From Bacteroides mediterraneensis (lineage in GTDB: Bacteria; Bacteroidota; Bacteroidia; Bacteroidales; Bacteroidaceae): a DNA stretch of 64,000 nucleotides. The translations under genes were made by a program, and so were the position numbers. Within the stretch, counting starts at the first letter, position 1, and each line of letters begins with the position of its first letter. Below the pieces are notes generated by a model that did not search any database, was not told the DNA's origin, and worked only from the letters and a program-made list of their open reading frames with translations. Of the stretch, positions 55,694 to 64,000 are shown in pieces. The DNA lies in assembly GCF_016900355.1 (NCBI RefSeq), contig NZ_JACJKA010000004.1, forward strand, positions 121,715-185,714, in the 5' to 3' direction.

Positions 55694-57736
55694 ATGTGGA
55701 AAAGACTCGTTTACTTCTGTGTATCAGCTATTTTTACCTGTGTAAATTTGTATGGGCAATCTTCCTGGATGGAGTGGGAAGAACAGATTGGTGAAGAAGA
55801 GGGTATGGCTTCGTGGAGGGAACGGTACGAAGAATTGAGTGAACTGGCAGAACATCCATGGAATGTGAATACGGTTACCAAAGAAGAACTGGAGCAATTG
55901 CCTTTTTTGTCCGACAAAATGATTGAAAACATTCTTTATTATGTGTATAAACACGGGCCGTTGGTCAGTATGAATGAATTGTGGGGAGTGGAAGGGATGG
56001 ACCGGCAGACACGGGTCTTTCTGGAAGATTTTCTTTATGTGGAAGAGCCGGTACATAAAGAGCGTTTTTCCTGGAGGAACTTATGGAAAAATAATAAACA
56101 GGAATTGTGGATAAGAACAGACGTTCCTTTGAATAAGAAGGCTGGGTATGCCGGTATTCCTTTAGGGCAAGAGGATAAGTTAGCCTCAAAACGATATTAT
56201 GGAGATCCTTTTTATGTGAATTTGAGGTACAGGTTTCAGTATCGGGATCATGTATATGTAAGTTTTGCTGCAGAAAAAGATGCAGGAGAACCTTTTTTCA
56301 GGCGTTACAACCGAAAGGGTTTTGATTTTTACAGTGCTTCTCTACAGTTGAAAGATTTCGGGCATTTGCACACATTGGTAGCCGGAAATTATAAGGCCAG
56401 TTTCGGTTATGGATTGGTGATGAACATGGGATTTGGACTGGGGAAAGCAACTTCTTTTTCGGCTTTGAGTCGTGCAGGACAAGGGTTGAGCAAGTATACG
56501 TCTATGAATGAGGCTAATTATCTGCAAGGGGTAGGGATGTCTTGGAAGTGGAACAAACGCTGGATTTGGACAGGTTTTTTCTCTTTTCGGCCACAGGATG
56601 CTACGACAGACAATAAGTGTATAACCACGTTGAAAACCGATGGTTATCATCGGTTGAAAAAAGATATGGAAAAGAAGAATACGGCTCTTAATACGTTGGC
56701 AGGGAGTAATTTGACTTATGATGGAAAGTATTTTGAAGGGGGACTAACAGTTGTTTATAATGTTTTCAACAAGATGTTGAATCCGGCGGAAAGATTGTAT
56801 AACCGTTATTATCCTCGGGGAAAGTATTTCTATAATGTGGGGGTGAATTATAAATGGTATAAAGGAAAGTTTGTTTTTTCAGGGGAAACTGCTGTCGACA
56901 AGCAAGGAAAGGTAGCAACCTTGAATCAATTGACTTATTCACCGACTGTGAATACCTCTTGGATAGTTATCAACAGGTATTATGATAAAAAATATCAGAG
57001 TTTATATGGTAATGGTTTTAGAGAGAATTCAAGACTGCAAAATGAAGCTGGGATTTTTATTGGTCTGGAAACAAGTCTCTTGCGGAACATCAAATTATTG
57101 TGTTATGGAGATTTCTTTTATTTTCCATGGTATCGTTATCTGGTGGATAAGCAGAAAACAACGGGGATGGAAGGAGTTGTTCAACTTTCTTATTCACCGT
57201 TAAATTCACTGGATATGTGGATAAAGTATAGCTATAAGAATAAGGCTAAAAACTATAAAGTCTCGGATGAAGAGAAATATGTGTTACCCAATATCCGGCA
57301 GCGTTTCCATTATCAGCTGACTTATTCACCGGTAAAATACATCCGGTGGAAAACGGTGATGGAATATGTGCGTTCCTCCGTGTTCCGGCAAGAAGTATCC
57401 AATGGTCTGGCAGTGGGGAGCAATTTGAAACTGGAGATTCCTCGTTGGGCACTACGGGCTTTTGTAAGTGGTACCTGGTTCCGTACGGAGGATTATGCTT
57501 CTCGAGTGTATATGTATGAACAAGGATTGCTGTATGCGTTTTCCATGGGGGCATTGTATGGTAGAGGAGAAAGGCTGGCTGTAGGTTTGGATTATAATTG
57601 GAAGAAAAGAGTCTTTTTCCAGATGAAATGGGGATGGACGCATTACAGAGACCGGAATCTAATCAGCTCAGGAGCAGAGGAAATCTTAGGAAATCAGAAA
57701 TATGATTTACAGTTTCAGGTACGGTTGAAGTGGTGA
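55694..57736 (+). CDS. Helix-hairpin-helix protein with outer-membrane-like C-terminal region
   Basis: 680 residues from the ATG at 55694 (MWKRLVYFCVSAIFTCVNLYGQ signal peptide). Residues about 55-125 contain a ComEA-like HhH segment: NVNTVTKEELEQLPFLSDKM, then GPLVSMNELWGVEGMD. The remaining 530 residues are rich in aromatic and alternating residues (GNYKASFGYGLVMNMGFG) and end in a beta strand, QFQVRLKW, as expected of an outer-membrane barrel. This architecture is known in Bacteroidetes without an assigned function. Codon choice is more A/T-rich than in neighbours, but the gene is intact. Confidence 0.82.
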   Translation: MWKRLVYFCVSAIFTCVNLYGQSSWMEWEEQIGEEEGMASWRERYEELSELAEHPWNVNTVTKEELEQLPFLSDKMIENILYYVYKHGPLVSMNELWGVEGMDRQTRVFLEDFLYVEEPVHKERFSWRNLWKNNKQELWIRTDVPLNKKAGYAGIPLGQEDKLASKRYYGDPFYVNLRYRFQYRDHVYVSFAAEKDAGEPFFRRYNRKGFDFYSASLQLKDFGHLHTLVAGNYKASFGYGLVMNMGFGLGKATSFSALSRAGQGLSKYTSMNEANYLQGVGMSWKWNKRWIWTGFFSFRPQDATTDNKCITTLKTDGYHRLKKDMEKKNTALNTLAGSNLTYDGKYFEGGLTVVYNVFNKMLNPAERLYNRYYPRGKYFYNVGVNYKWYKGKFVFSGETAVDKQGKVATLNQLTYSPTVNTSWIVINRYYDKKYQSLYGNGFRENSRLQNEAGIFIGLETSLLRNIKLLCYGDFFYFPWYRYLVDKQKTTGMEGVVQLSYSPLNSLDMWIKYSYKNKAKNYKVSDEEKYVLPNIRQRFHYQLTYSPVKYIRWKTVMEYVRSSVFRQEVSNGLAVGSNLKLEIPRWALRAFVSGTWFRTEDYASRVYMYEQGLLYAFSMGALYGRGERLAVGLDYNWKKRVFFQMKWGWTHYRDRNLISSGAEEILGNQKYDLQFQVRLKW

Positions 57737-57755
57737 TTTTCTGAAGTAAGGACAT

Positions 57756-57819
57756 AAAAAAAGGAGTACCGCTGTACTCCAACCTTTGTTAACCTTAAAT
57801 CTAATACTATGAAAAACAC
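57756..57819 (-). ncRNA. Multicopy 64-nt small RNA, copy B
   Basis: Same 64-nt block as copies A and C, on the minus strand. It differs only at two positions, and these pair with each other in the terminator stem: GGAGTAC-AGCG-GTACTCC (57780-57763) instead of GGAGTTC/GAACTCC. The promoter is TTG at 57853-57851, 19 nt, TACCTTTG at 57831-57824. It lies 20 bp past the HhH gene, in the gap before sulP. Confidence 0.85.
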
Positions 57820-57896
57820 AGTACAAAGGTACGGAATTCTGGGAATAATGCAACTCCTGAGATGAAAATAACGGGTTTTATAACATGATTTAAAGA

Positions 57897-57946
57897 AAAC
57901 TCCCATCCTGTTAAATCCTATTTTGATTTTAACAGAATGAGAGTTT
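57897..57946 (-). terminator. sulP terminator
   Basis: AAACTCCCATCCTGTTAAA and TTTAACAGAATGAGAGTTT form a 19-bp stem with two mismatches and a 12-nt loop, followed on the minus strand by TCTTTAAATC. It also lies upstream of small-RNA copy B. Confidence 0.75.
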
Positions 57947-57959
57947 CTATTTTAACTTT

Positions 57960-59654
57960 TTATTTTGCATTGATTTCAGCAATTTCCCGAGTAGCTACTT
58001 CCAGTGCTTCGTTGATGTTGCTGCAGATATTTTCTTTTCCTAACAATTCATAGAAGCCGGATTTTTCCAGTACCTCGTGTACTTTTTCATTGACTCCCGA
58101 CAGGATGATGTGGATGTTTTCTTTCTGTGACATTTCACACAGGGTCGTGAGGTTGTGAATACCTGTAGAATCAATGAAGGGGACTTTTCGCATACGGATG
58201 ATGCGGATTTTCGGACGGTCGCCCAACCGTGACATGATTTCTTCAAACTTGGTAGCGATACCGAAGAAATACGGGCCGTTGATTTCATATACTTCCACAC
58301 CTTGCGGAATGACCAAGTGTTCTTCGTGTACTTCCAAGTCGGACTCGTTGTTGGGATCTATTTCATCGGTAATGACGGAAATTTTGGTCGTTTCCATGAC
58401 ACGCTTCATGAACAGTACGCAGGCGATGACCAGTCCTACCTCAATGGCTACTGTCAAGTCGAAGATGACTGTCAGGAAAAAAGTGATGAGCAGTACCACT
58501 ACATCCGACTTTGGGTTTTTCAACAGTCCTTTGAACACCCTCCATCCACTCATGTTATAAGAAACGATGACCAGTACGCCGGCCAGACAGGCCATAGGGA
58601 TGTATTTAGCCAGAGGCATTAGGAATAGAAGGATGAGCAACAACACTACAGCATGTACAATACCGGCTACGGGTGACTTACCTCCGTTGTTGATGTTGGT
58701 CATGGTACGGGCAATGGCTCCTGTGGCTGGGATACCTCCGAAGATAGGGGATACAAAATTGGCAATGCCTTGAGCGATAAGTTCCGTATTGGAATCGTGG
58801 CGGTCGCCGATGACACCGTCGGCCACAGCTGCTGAAAGCAGAGATTCAATGGCTCCCAACACAGCAATCGTGATGGCAACAGGAAACAGATTCTTGATGG
58901 CTTCCCAGTCGAGTGCTGGAACGGCTGCGGCCGGAAGTTGTGATTTGATGCTGAAACGGTCACCGATGGTATCGATACAAGTGACACCGACATACATTTT
59001 CAGGAAGTAAACTCCGACAGTAACCAGAATGATAGCGACCAGTGAACCCGGCACTTTCTTGGAGAACTTGGGAGTAATGGCAATGATGAACACACTGACC
59101 ACACTGACAATGACGTTCCACCAGTTCACTGTATCAAAATGATGGAAATAAAGAATCCATTTTCCGATGAAGTCTCCCGGAACTTTTTCACCTTGGAAGT
59201 TGAGTCCGAAAATATCGGCAATCTGCGTGGTGAAAATCGTGACGGCGATACCGCTGGTAAAACCAATAATGATAGGGTAGGGAATAAATTTGATGACGGT
59301 TCCCAGTTTGAATACACCTAATAATATAAGGAGCACACCAGCCATCATGGTAGCTACCATCAGTCCGTCAATACCATATTGCTGAATGATGCCATAAATA
59401 ATGACGATAAAAGCACCGGTCGGTCCACCTATCTGTACTTTACTTCCTCCAAGGAACGAAATGATAAAACCAGCTACAATGGCTGTGATGATTCCTTTTT
59501 CCGGGCTGACTCCGGAAGCAATACCAAAAGCAATGGCCAATGGTAAGGCAACAATTCCCACGATAATACCTGCCATCAGGTCGGTCATTAGGTCGGCCTT
59601 GGTATAGGTTTTCATCATAGTGAAAAGTTTGGGTTTGAATTCTAATCCTTTCAT
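57960..59654 (-). CDS. SulP family inorganic anion transporter with STAS domain
   Basis: 564 residues. The N-terminal 420 residues are polytopic with SulP landmarks: GIVALPLAIAFGIASGVSPE, IGGPTGAFIVIIYGI, and NFVSPIFGGIPATGAIART. The C-terminal STAS domain (about 440-550) contains IRMRKVPFIDSTGIHNL. SulP proteins move sulfate, bicarbonate or dicarboxylates. The exact anion is not readable, and no sulfate-assimilation or carbonic anhydrase gene is adjacent. The minus-strand -7 box is TACTTTTG at 59696-59689. Confidence 0.93.
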   Translation of the reverse strand: MKGLEFKPKLFTMMKTYTKADLMTDLMAGIIVGIVALPLAIAFGIASGVSPEKGIITAIVAGFIISFLGGSKVQIGGPTGAFIVIIYGIIQQYGIDGLMVATMMAGVLLILLGVFKLGTVIKFIPYPIIIGFTSGIAVTIFTTQIADIFGLNFQGEKVPGDFIGKWILYFHHFDTVNWWNVIVSVVSVFIIAITPKFSKKVPGSLVAIILVTVGVYFLKMYVGVTCIDTIGDRFSIKSQLPAAAVPALDWEAIKNLFPVAITIAVLGAIESLLSAAVADGVIGDRHDSNTELIAQGIANFVSPIFGGIPATGAIARTMTNINNGGKSPVAGIVHAVVLLLILLFLMPLAKYIPMACLAGVLVIVSYNMSGWRVFKGLLKNPKSDVVVLLITFFLTVIFDLTVAIEVGLVIACVLFMKRVMETTKISVITDEIDPNNESDLEVHEEHLVIPQGVEVYEINGPYFFGIATKFEEIMSRLGDRPKIRIIRMRKVPFIDSTGIHNLTTLCEMSQKENIHIILSGVNEKVHEVLEKSGFYELLGKENICSNINEALEVATREIAEINAK

Positions 59655-60001
59655 CTATCTTTGAATATGAGTAATTTAAAAAGAGTCACAAAAGTATACA
59701 TTTTCTGGTATTCAGAGATGTTTTATCTTAATTATCTTTTAAAAATGTGCTCAAATGTGTAAATCCGACAAATGTGTAGGAAATATTTTTCGGATAATTA
59801 CCTGGAGTTAGATGGATTGTTTTCAGGCAATTTTGGAAACTTTTTTCCATTGTCATTTGTTTTTATGTAAAGACCTTTGTGAGTAAATCGTTAATAAAGC
59901 AGAAAATAAAATTGTAATGATTTTAAATTTGAATAAAACTATTATATTTGCAATGTAAACCTAAAAACGTAATTTATTCATCAACTTAATAACTAATAGA
60001 T
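59655..60001. other. Divergent intergenic region, sulP / rubrerythrin, 347 bp
   Basis: A/T-rich. It contains the sulP -7 box (TACTTTTG, minus, 59696-59689) and the rubrerythrin -7 box (TATATTTG, plus, 59943-59950), with no clear -33 for either. The middle holds nothing I recognise. Confidence 0.55.
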
Positions 60002-60580
60002 ATGGGAAAAAGCATCAAAGGAACAAGAACTGAAAAAAATCTGGCAATCTCTTTTGCAGGGGAATCTCAAGCCAGAATGCGTTACACTTATTTTGCAAGT
60101 GCGGCCAAGAAAGAAGGTTTTGAACAGATTTCAGCTATTTTTTTGGAAACTGCTGAGCAGGAAAAGGAGCATGCCAAGCGAATGTTCAAATGGTTGGAAG
60201 GTGGAATGGTGGAAATTACAGCCAGCTATCCTGCCGGAGTAATCGGTTCTACATTGGAAAATCTGAAAGCAGCCGCTGCGGGTGAAAACGAAGAATGGAG
60301 TCTGGATTATCCGAAGTTTGCTGACATTGCAGACGAGGAAGGTTTCCCAGCCATTGCAAAGATGTATCGCGAAATTGCTGTAGCCGAAAAAGGTCATGAA
60401 GAAAGATACCTGGCTTTCGTGAAGAACATTGAAGACGAAAAGGTTTTCAAGAAAGACGTGGAAGTGGTATGGCAGTGCCGTAACTGCGGATATATTTATG
60501 TAGGAAAGGAAGCTCCTGAAGTATGTCCGGCTTGCTTGCATCCACAGGCTTATTTTGAAGTGAAGAAGAACAATTATTAA
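60002..60580 (+). CDS. rbr: Rubrerythrin
   Basis: 192 residues. The N-terminal ferritin-like domain supplies the di-iron ligands; ETAEQEKEHAKRMFKWLEGG and EIAVAEKGHEERYL carry the ExxH pairs. The C-terminal rubredoxin domain (about 155-192) binds one iron through CRNCGYIYVG and VCPACLHPQAYF. It reduces hydrogen peroxide and is a main peroxide defence in anaerobes. It is a single gene with its own -7 box and terminator. Confidence 0.96.
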   Translation: MGKSIKGTRTEKNLAISFAGESQARMRYTYFASAAKKEGFEQISAIFLETAEQEKEHAKRMFKWLEGGMVEITASYPAGVIGSTLENLKAAAAGENEEWSLDYPKFADIADEEGFPAIAKMYREIAVAEKGHEERYLAFVKNIEDEKVFKKDVEVVWQCRNCGYIYVGKEAPEVCPACLHPQAYFEVKKNNY

Positions 60581-60614
60581 AATCCATTTTTTTTGATTGC
60601 ATAAATGACGGAAG

Positions 60615-60651
60615 AGGGCTGTGGCAGTTTTAAAGTCACAGTCCTTTTTTT
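60615..60651 (+). terminator. Rubrerythrin terminator
   Basis: AGGGCTGTG and CACAGTCCT form a 9-bp stem followed by TTTTTTT. Confidence 0.88.
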
Positions 60652-60699
60652 ATTTCTGGAAATTTAGAAACAAAATACCTAAATTGAGGTATTGTATAG

Positions 60700-62031
<1,332 letters not shown>

Positions 62032-62060
62032 TTCAGTAATCTTATTATGTAGTAGCGAAG

Positions 62061-62097
62061 AAATACAGGATTGCTTTAGGCAGTTCTGTATTTTTTT
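62061..62097 (+). terminator. Enolase terminator
   Basis: AAATACAG and CTGTATTT, extended by GATTGC/GCAGTT with G-T pairs, are followed by TTTTTTT. Confidence 0.82.
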
Positions 62098-62186
62098 AGT
62101 TTATCATCTTTATTTGTTAATGGATTTTATCGGTTGGGTATAGATGGTTAATATGTGTTGTAAAATATGATTTTTCGGCTGTATTC

Positions 62187-62217
62187 TTTGTGGTTTTTCC
62201 GGGAATGCTTACTTTTG
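62187..62217 (+). promoter_or_regulatory. Promoter of small-RNA copy C
   Basis: TTTG at 62187-62190, 19 nt, TACTTTTG at 62210-62217, ending 4 bp before the conserved RNA block. Confidence 0.82.
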
Positions 62218-62221
62218 CACT

Positions 62222-62285
62222 GTGTTTTTCATAGTATTAGATTTAAGGTTAACAAAGGTTGGAGTTCAGCGGAACTCCTTTTTTT
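62222..62285 (+). ncRNA. Multicopy 64-nt small RNA, copy C
   Basis: Plus-strand copy, identical over 64 nt to copy A. The terminator hairpin is GGAGTTC-AGCG-GAACTCC at 62261-62278 with T at 62279-62285. It lies between the enolase terminator and the fourth palindromic array, in the long region before the rRNA operon. Confidence 0.86.
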
Positions 62286-62489
62286 ATGTCCGTATGCGAA
62301 GTGTCCTTTTTTCTGATTGCTGAGCTGTTTTCTATTTGTTCGTTTTTCTGTAAGTTTTTCTTCAAGCCGTTTCTTTTGTTTTCCTTTGTAAATGTCCGTT
62401 TGTTTTTTCTTTATGCGTTCCGTATTTTCTCCTTCAAGCCTTCCGTATTGAAGAAATGGCGGTGAGATAATCCTTGGTTGCATTTAAGA

Positions 62490-62588
62490 TTTTTATGTTT
62501 CCGTCAGGGGAGACGTATGTTTCCCTGCCGAGAAATGTACGTTTTCCACGGCGGAAACATACGTTTTCCGAAAGGAAAACATAGAAAT
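62490..62588. repeat. 4 x 22-bp palindromic array, copy 4
   Basis: TA at 62494 to TA at 62582 is 88 bp in four 22-bp periods. The 4-nt centres are TCAG, TGCC, ACGG and GAAA. The ends are TTTTTATGTTTCC and GGAAAACATAGAAA. It is the most diverged copy (AGACGTATG and AAATGTACG in two units), yet the spacing is exact. It lies 200 bp after small-RNA copy C. Confidence 0.88.
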
Positions 62589-63196
62589 TGTTGGGAGTCT
62601 TTGGCAAAAATGTGCCTGCGGTATAAGATTGCTGGAGTGTCTTTTGCTATTCCATATGGAAAAACTACGGTTCCCGGATAGATTCTGTTATCCAGTTTCC
62701 TGTTTTGCGGGATTCTTTCTGATTTTTCTGTCTTCGGGAGGAGAAATTCCAACCTGCATTCCCCATCGAGCAGGAAAAATGAAGGCTAGTTTCACTTTGA
62801 GGGTTGTGGAAAGGCATAAGAAATCGTCGGTTTTGGAACAAGTTTTCTCAGAAATCAAATCCTTACGGTCTCTAAGAGCGGACTTTTTCAGGTTTTTCTT
62901 TCCGGTTTTTCAAGAAGAAATCCTTGTTTGCGGATCAATATTGCCGTGTTTCGGCCGTTCTTTTTCGTTGGAGAATGATTTTTCAACCTGTTTTTCCTAT
63001 ATGCAACTGTTATGTTCTTCCTGTTTGTTTACGTATGCATATATGCGCGCGTACGTACGCCCGCGCGAAATACATAATGTAGGGCTGTTTCCGTTCCTTT
63101 TTGTAGACCTCAAAAAATACTCACACGCAACCGTCTTGTTCCCAGTTATTTACAAAAAAAACTTCAAAAAATCCGCAAAAAAGTATTGCGTAAAAG
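62589..63196 (+). other. Long non-coding region upstream of the rRNA promoters
   Basis: About 600 bp without a credible gene. A 208-codon open frame crosses it but runs through both the alternating tract and the first rRNA promoter and has no family features. It contains a 31-nt alternating pyrimidine-purine tract (63030-63060). The remainder is T-rich and may act as an upstream activating region for the rRNA operon. Confidence 0.55.
63030..63060. other. 31-nt alternating pyrimidine-purine tract (potential Z-DNA)
   Basis: From T63030 to C63060 every step alternates Y and R: first TACGTATGCATATATG, then CGCGCGTACGTACGC. A GC-rich CCGCGCG follows. Such tracts can adopt Z-DNA under negative supercoiling. 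It sits about 135-165 bp before the first rRNA -33 element. Confidence 0.75.
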
Positions 63197-63226
63197 TTGC
63201 AGGAAAGGAAAAAGTGCGTACCTTTG
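63197..63226 (+). promoter_or_regulatory. rRNA operon promoter P1
   Basis: TTG at 63197-63199, 19 nt, TACCTTTG at 63219-63226, preceded by A tracts that could act as an UP element. Confidence 0.85.
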
Positions 63227-63400
63227 CAACCGCTTTCGAGAGGGAGAGCCGCTGAGAATGACAGACTGACAAAGAGAGGCAGACACTTGAAGGCGCTGCA
63301 CCCGAGTATCTTACCTTGCAAGACGGCAAGGGAGCGAGAAAAGGATAAGCCCCGAGAGGTCACCCTGAAAAACTTTTTCGAAAAAAAACTTTCGGAAAAA

Positions 63401-63432
63401 TTTGGAGGGAAAGAAAAAACGCCTTACCTTTG
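63401..63432 (+). promoter_or_regulatory. rRNA operon promoter P2
   Basis: TTTG at 63401-63404, 20 nt, TACCTTTG at 63425-63432, also behind long A tracts. The first transcribed bases resemble those of P1 (GCAA-CG-TTTC). Confidence 0.85.
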
Positions 63433-63643
63433 CAAACGATTTCCCTCTGAAACGGGAGCTCAAGAAAAGATAGTTCTTTGAAAGACTTTAGATAAACAAA
63501 CGAAGATGTAGTACAAGAAGTAGTCTTATATATAATGTATATGTGAGATGAAACAAGAACCGTCAATAACCTGAAAAGGATATAGAAATCGGTTTCCTGA
63601 AACAGAGATTCAACAATACCCGCAAGGGTAAAGAAAATATTTT

Positions 63644-64000
63644 ACAATGAAGAGTTTGATCCTGGCTCAGGATGAACGCTAGCTACAGGCTTAACACATG
63701 CAAGTCGAGGGGCAGCATGAACTTAGCTTGCTAAGTTTGATGGCGACCGGCGCACGGGTGAGTAACGCGTATCCAACCTTCCGTACACTCAGGAATAGCC
63801 TTTCGAAAGAAAGATTAATACCTGATGGTATGATGAGATTGCATGAAATCATCATTAAAGATTCATCGGTGTACGATGGGGATGCGTTCCATTAGATAGT
63901 AGGCGGGGTAACGGCCCACCTAGTCGACGATGGATAGGGGTTCTGAGAGGAAGGTCCCCCACATTGGAACTGAGACACGGTCCAAACTCCTACGGGAGGC
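63644..64000 (+). rRNA. rrs: 16S ribosomal RNA, 5' part
   Basis: The gene begins about 63644, aligned by GAAGAGTTTGATC to position 6 of E. coli 16S, and runs off the right edge at the conserved ACTCCTACGGGAGGC (about position 357). The sequence around GGGGCAGCATGAACTTAGC and the following variable region is of the Bacteroides/Phocaeicola type. A leader of about 200 nt separates it from promoter P2. Confidence 0.97.

Noticed and set aside
62629..63255. 208-codon open frame upstream of the 16S gene
   Set aside because: It has no recognisable domain, crosses the alternating tract and the first rRNA promoter, and has no ribosome-binding site or promoter.

Overview
The window is chromosomal DNA from a gut Bacteroidales bacterium, most likely Phocaeicola/Bacteroides. 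Three things point there. A 16S rRNA 5' end at the right edge reads like this group. Promoters repeatedly follow the Bacteroidetes primary-sigma pattern (TTTG or TTG, 19-21 nt, TAnnTTTG). The gene content (DUF4271, DUF3098, DUF4294, SusC-era glycoside hydrolases, BspA-like LRR lipoprotein, tricorn-like S41 peptidase) is typical. The species cannot be fixed from about 357 nt of 16S. Almost everything is core chromosome; no prophage, insertion sequence or CRISPR was seen.

Layout. 1-9.7 kb: tail of an OmpR-type regulator, rdgB, then on the minus strand leuS, yitT-like, a GH2 beta-mannosidase and a GH20 beta-hexosaminidase. 9.8-14.3 kb: a GH2 beta-galactosidase-like enzyme, an acetyl-CoA hydrolase/transferase and a small membrane protein. 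14.4-23 kb: miaB, pspC-like, a methyltransferase, then the tight ftsX-DUF3098-uppP-truB-queA-folK run and metK behind a candidate SAM-II riboswitch. 23-29.7 kb: an AraC regulator divergent from a three-gene RND efflux operon. 29.8-34.7 kb: LOG protein, DUF4271, hemD, rnpA, yidD, tatD-like, tyrS. 34.8-44.2 kb: tricorn-like peptidase, tRNA-Gln, an orphan HicB-like gene, an LpxH-like phosphatase coupled to a glycosyltransferase, and ppk1-ppx. 44.3-55 kb: flavin reductase, mutS, radical SAM, MBL lipoprotein, BspA-like lipoprotein, a PepSY-like periplasmic protein, EamA, tRNA-Asp, nadA, a SpoU methyltransferase. 55-62 kb: DUF4294, an HhH/outer-membrane protein, SulP transporter, rubrerythrin, enolase. 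62-64 kb: a long control region and the start of an rRNA operon.

The most unusual content lies between genes. (1) Four intergenic elements share one strict design: exactly four 22-bp periods (TA to TA is 88 bp in every copy). Conserved GTTTCC / GGAAAC arms surround hypervariable 4-nt centres, and T and A tracts bound the whole. (2) Three copies of a 64-nt sequence each carry a -33/-7 promoter with 19-nt spacing and an intrinsic terminator. Two copies are identical and the third differs only by a compensated base pair in the terminator stem, which is strong evidence for a multicopy small RNA. Its 5' end is antisense to an AUG-Lys type translation start. Three of the four 22-bp arrays lie beside stable-RNA genes (tRNA-Gln, tRNA-Asp, rRNA), and two lie next to small-RNA copies. 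(3) A 31-nt perfectly alternating pyrimidine-purine tract sits about 140 bp upstream of the first of two tandem rRNA promoters.

Functional threads: host or dietary glycan breakdown (GH20, two GH2), envelope maintenance (UppP, LpxH-like, YidD, FtsX, RND), translation and tRNA modification (LeuS, TyrS, MiaB, TruB, QueA, RnpA, SpoU), polyphosphate turnover (Ppk1/Ppx), and oxygen defence (rubrerythrin).
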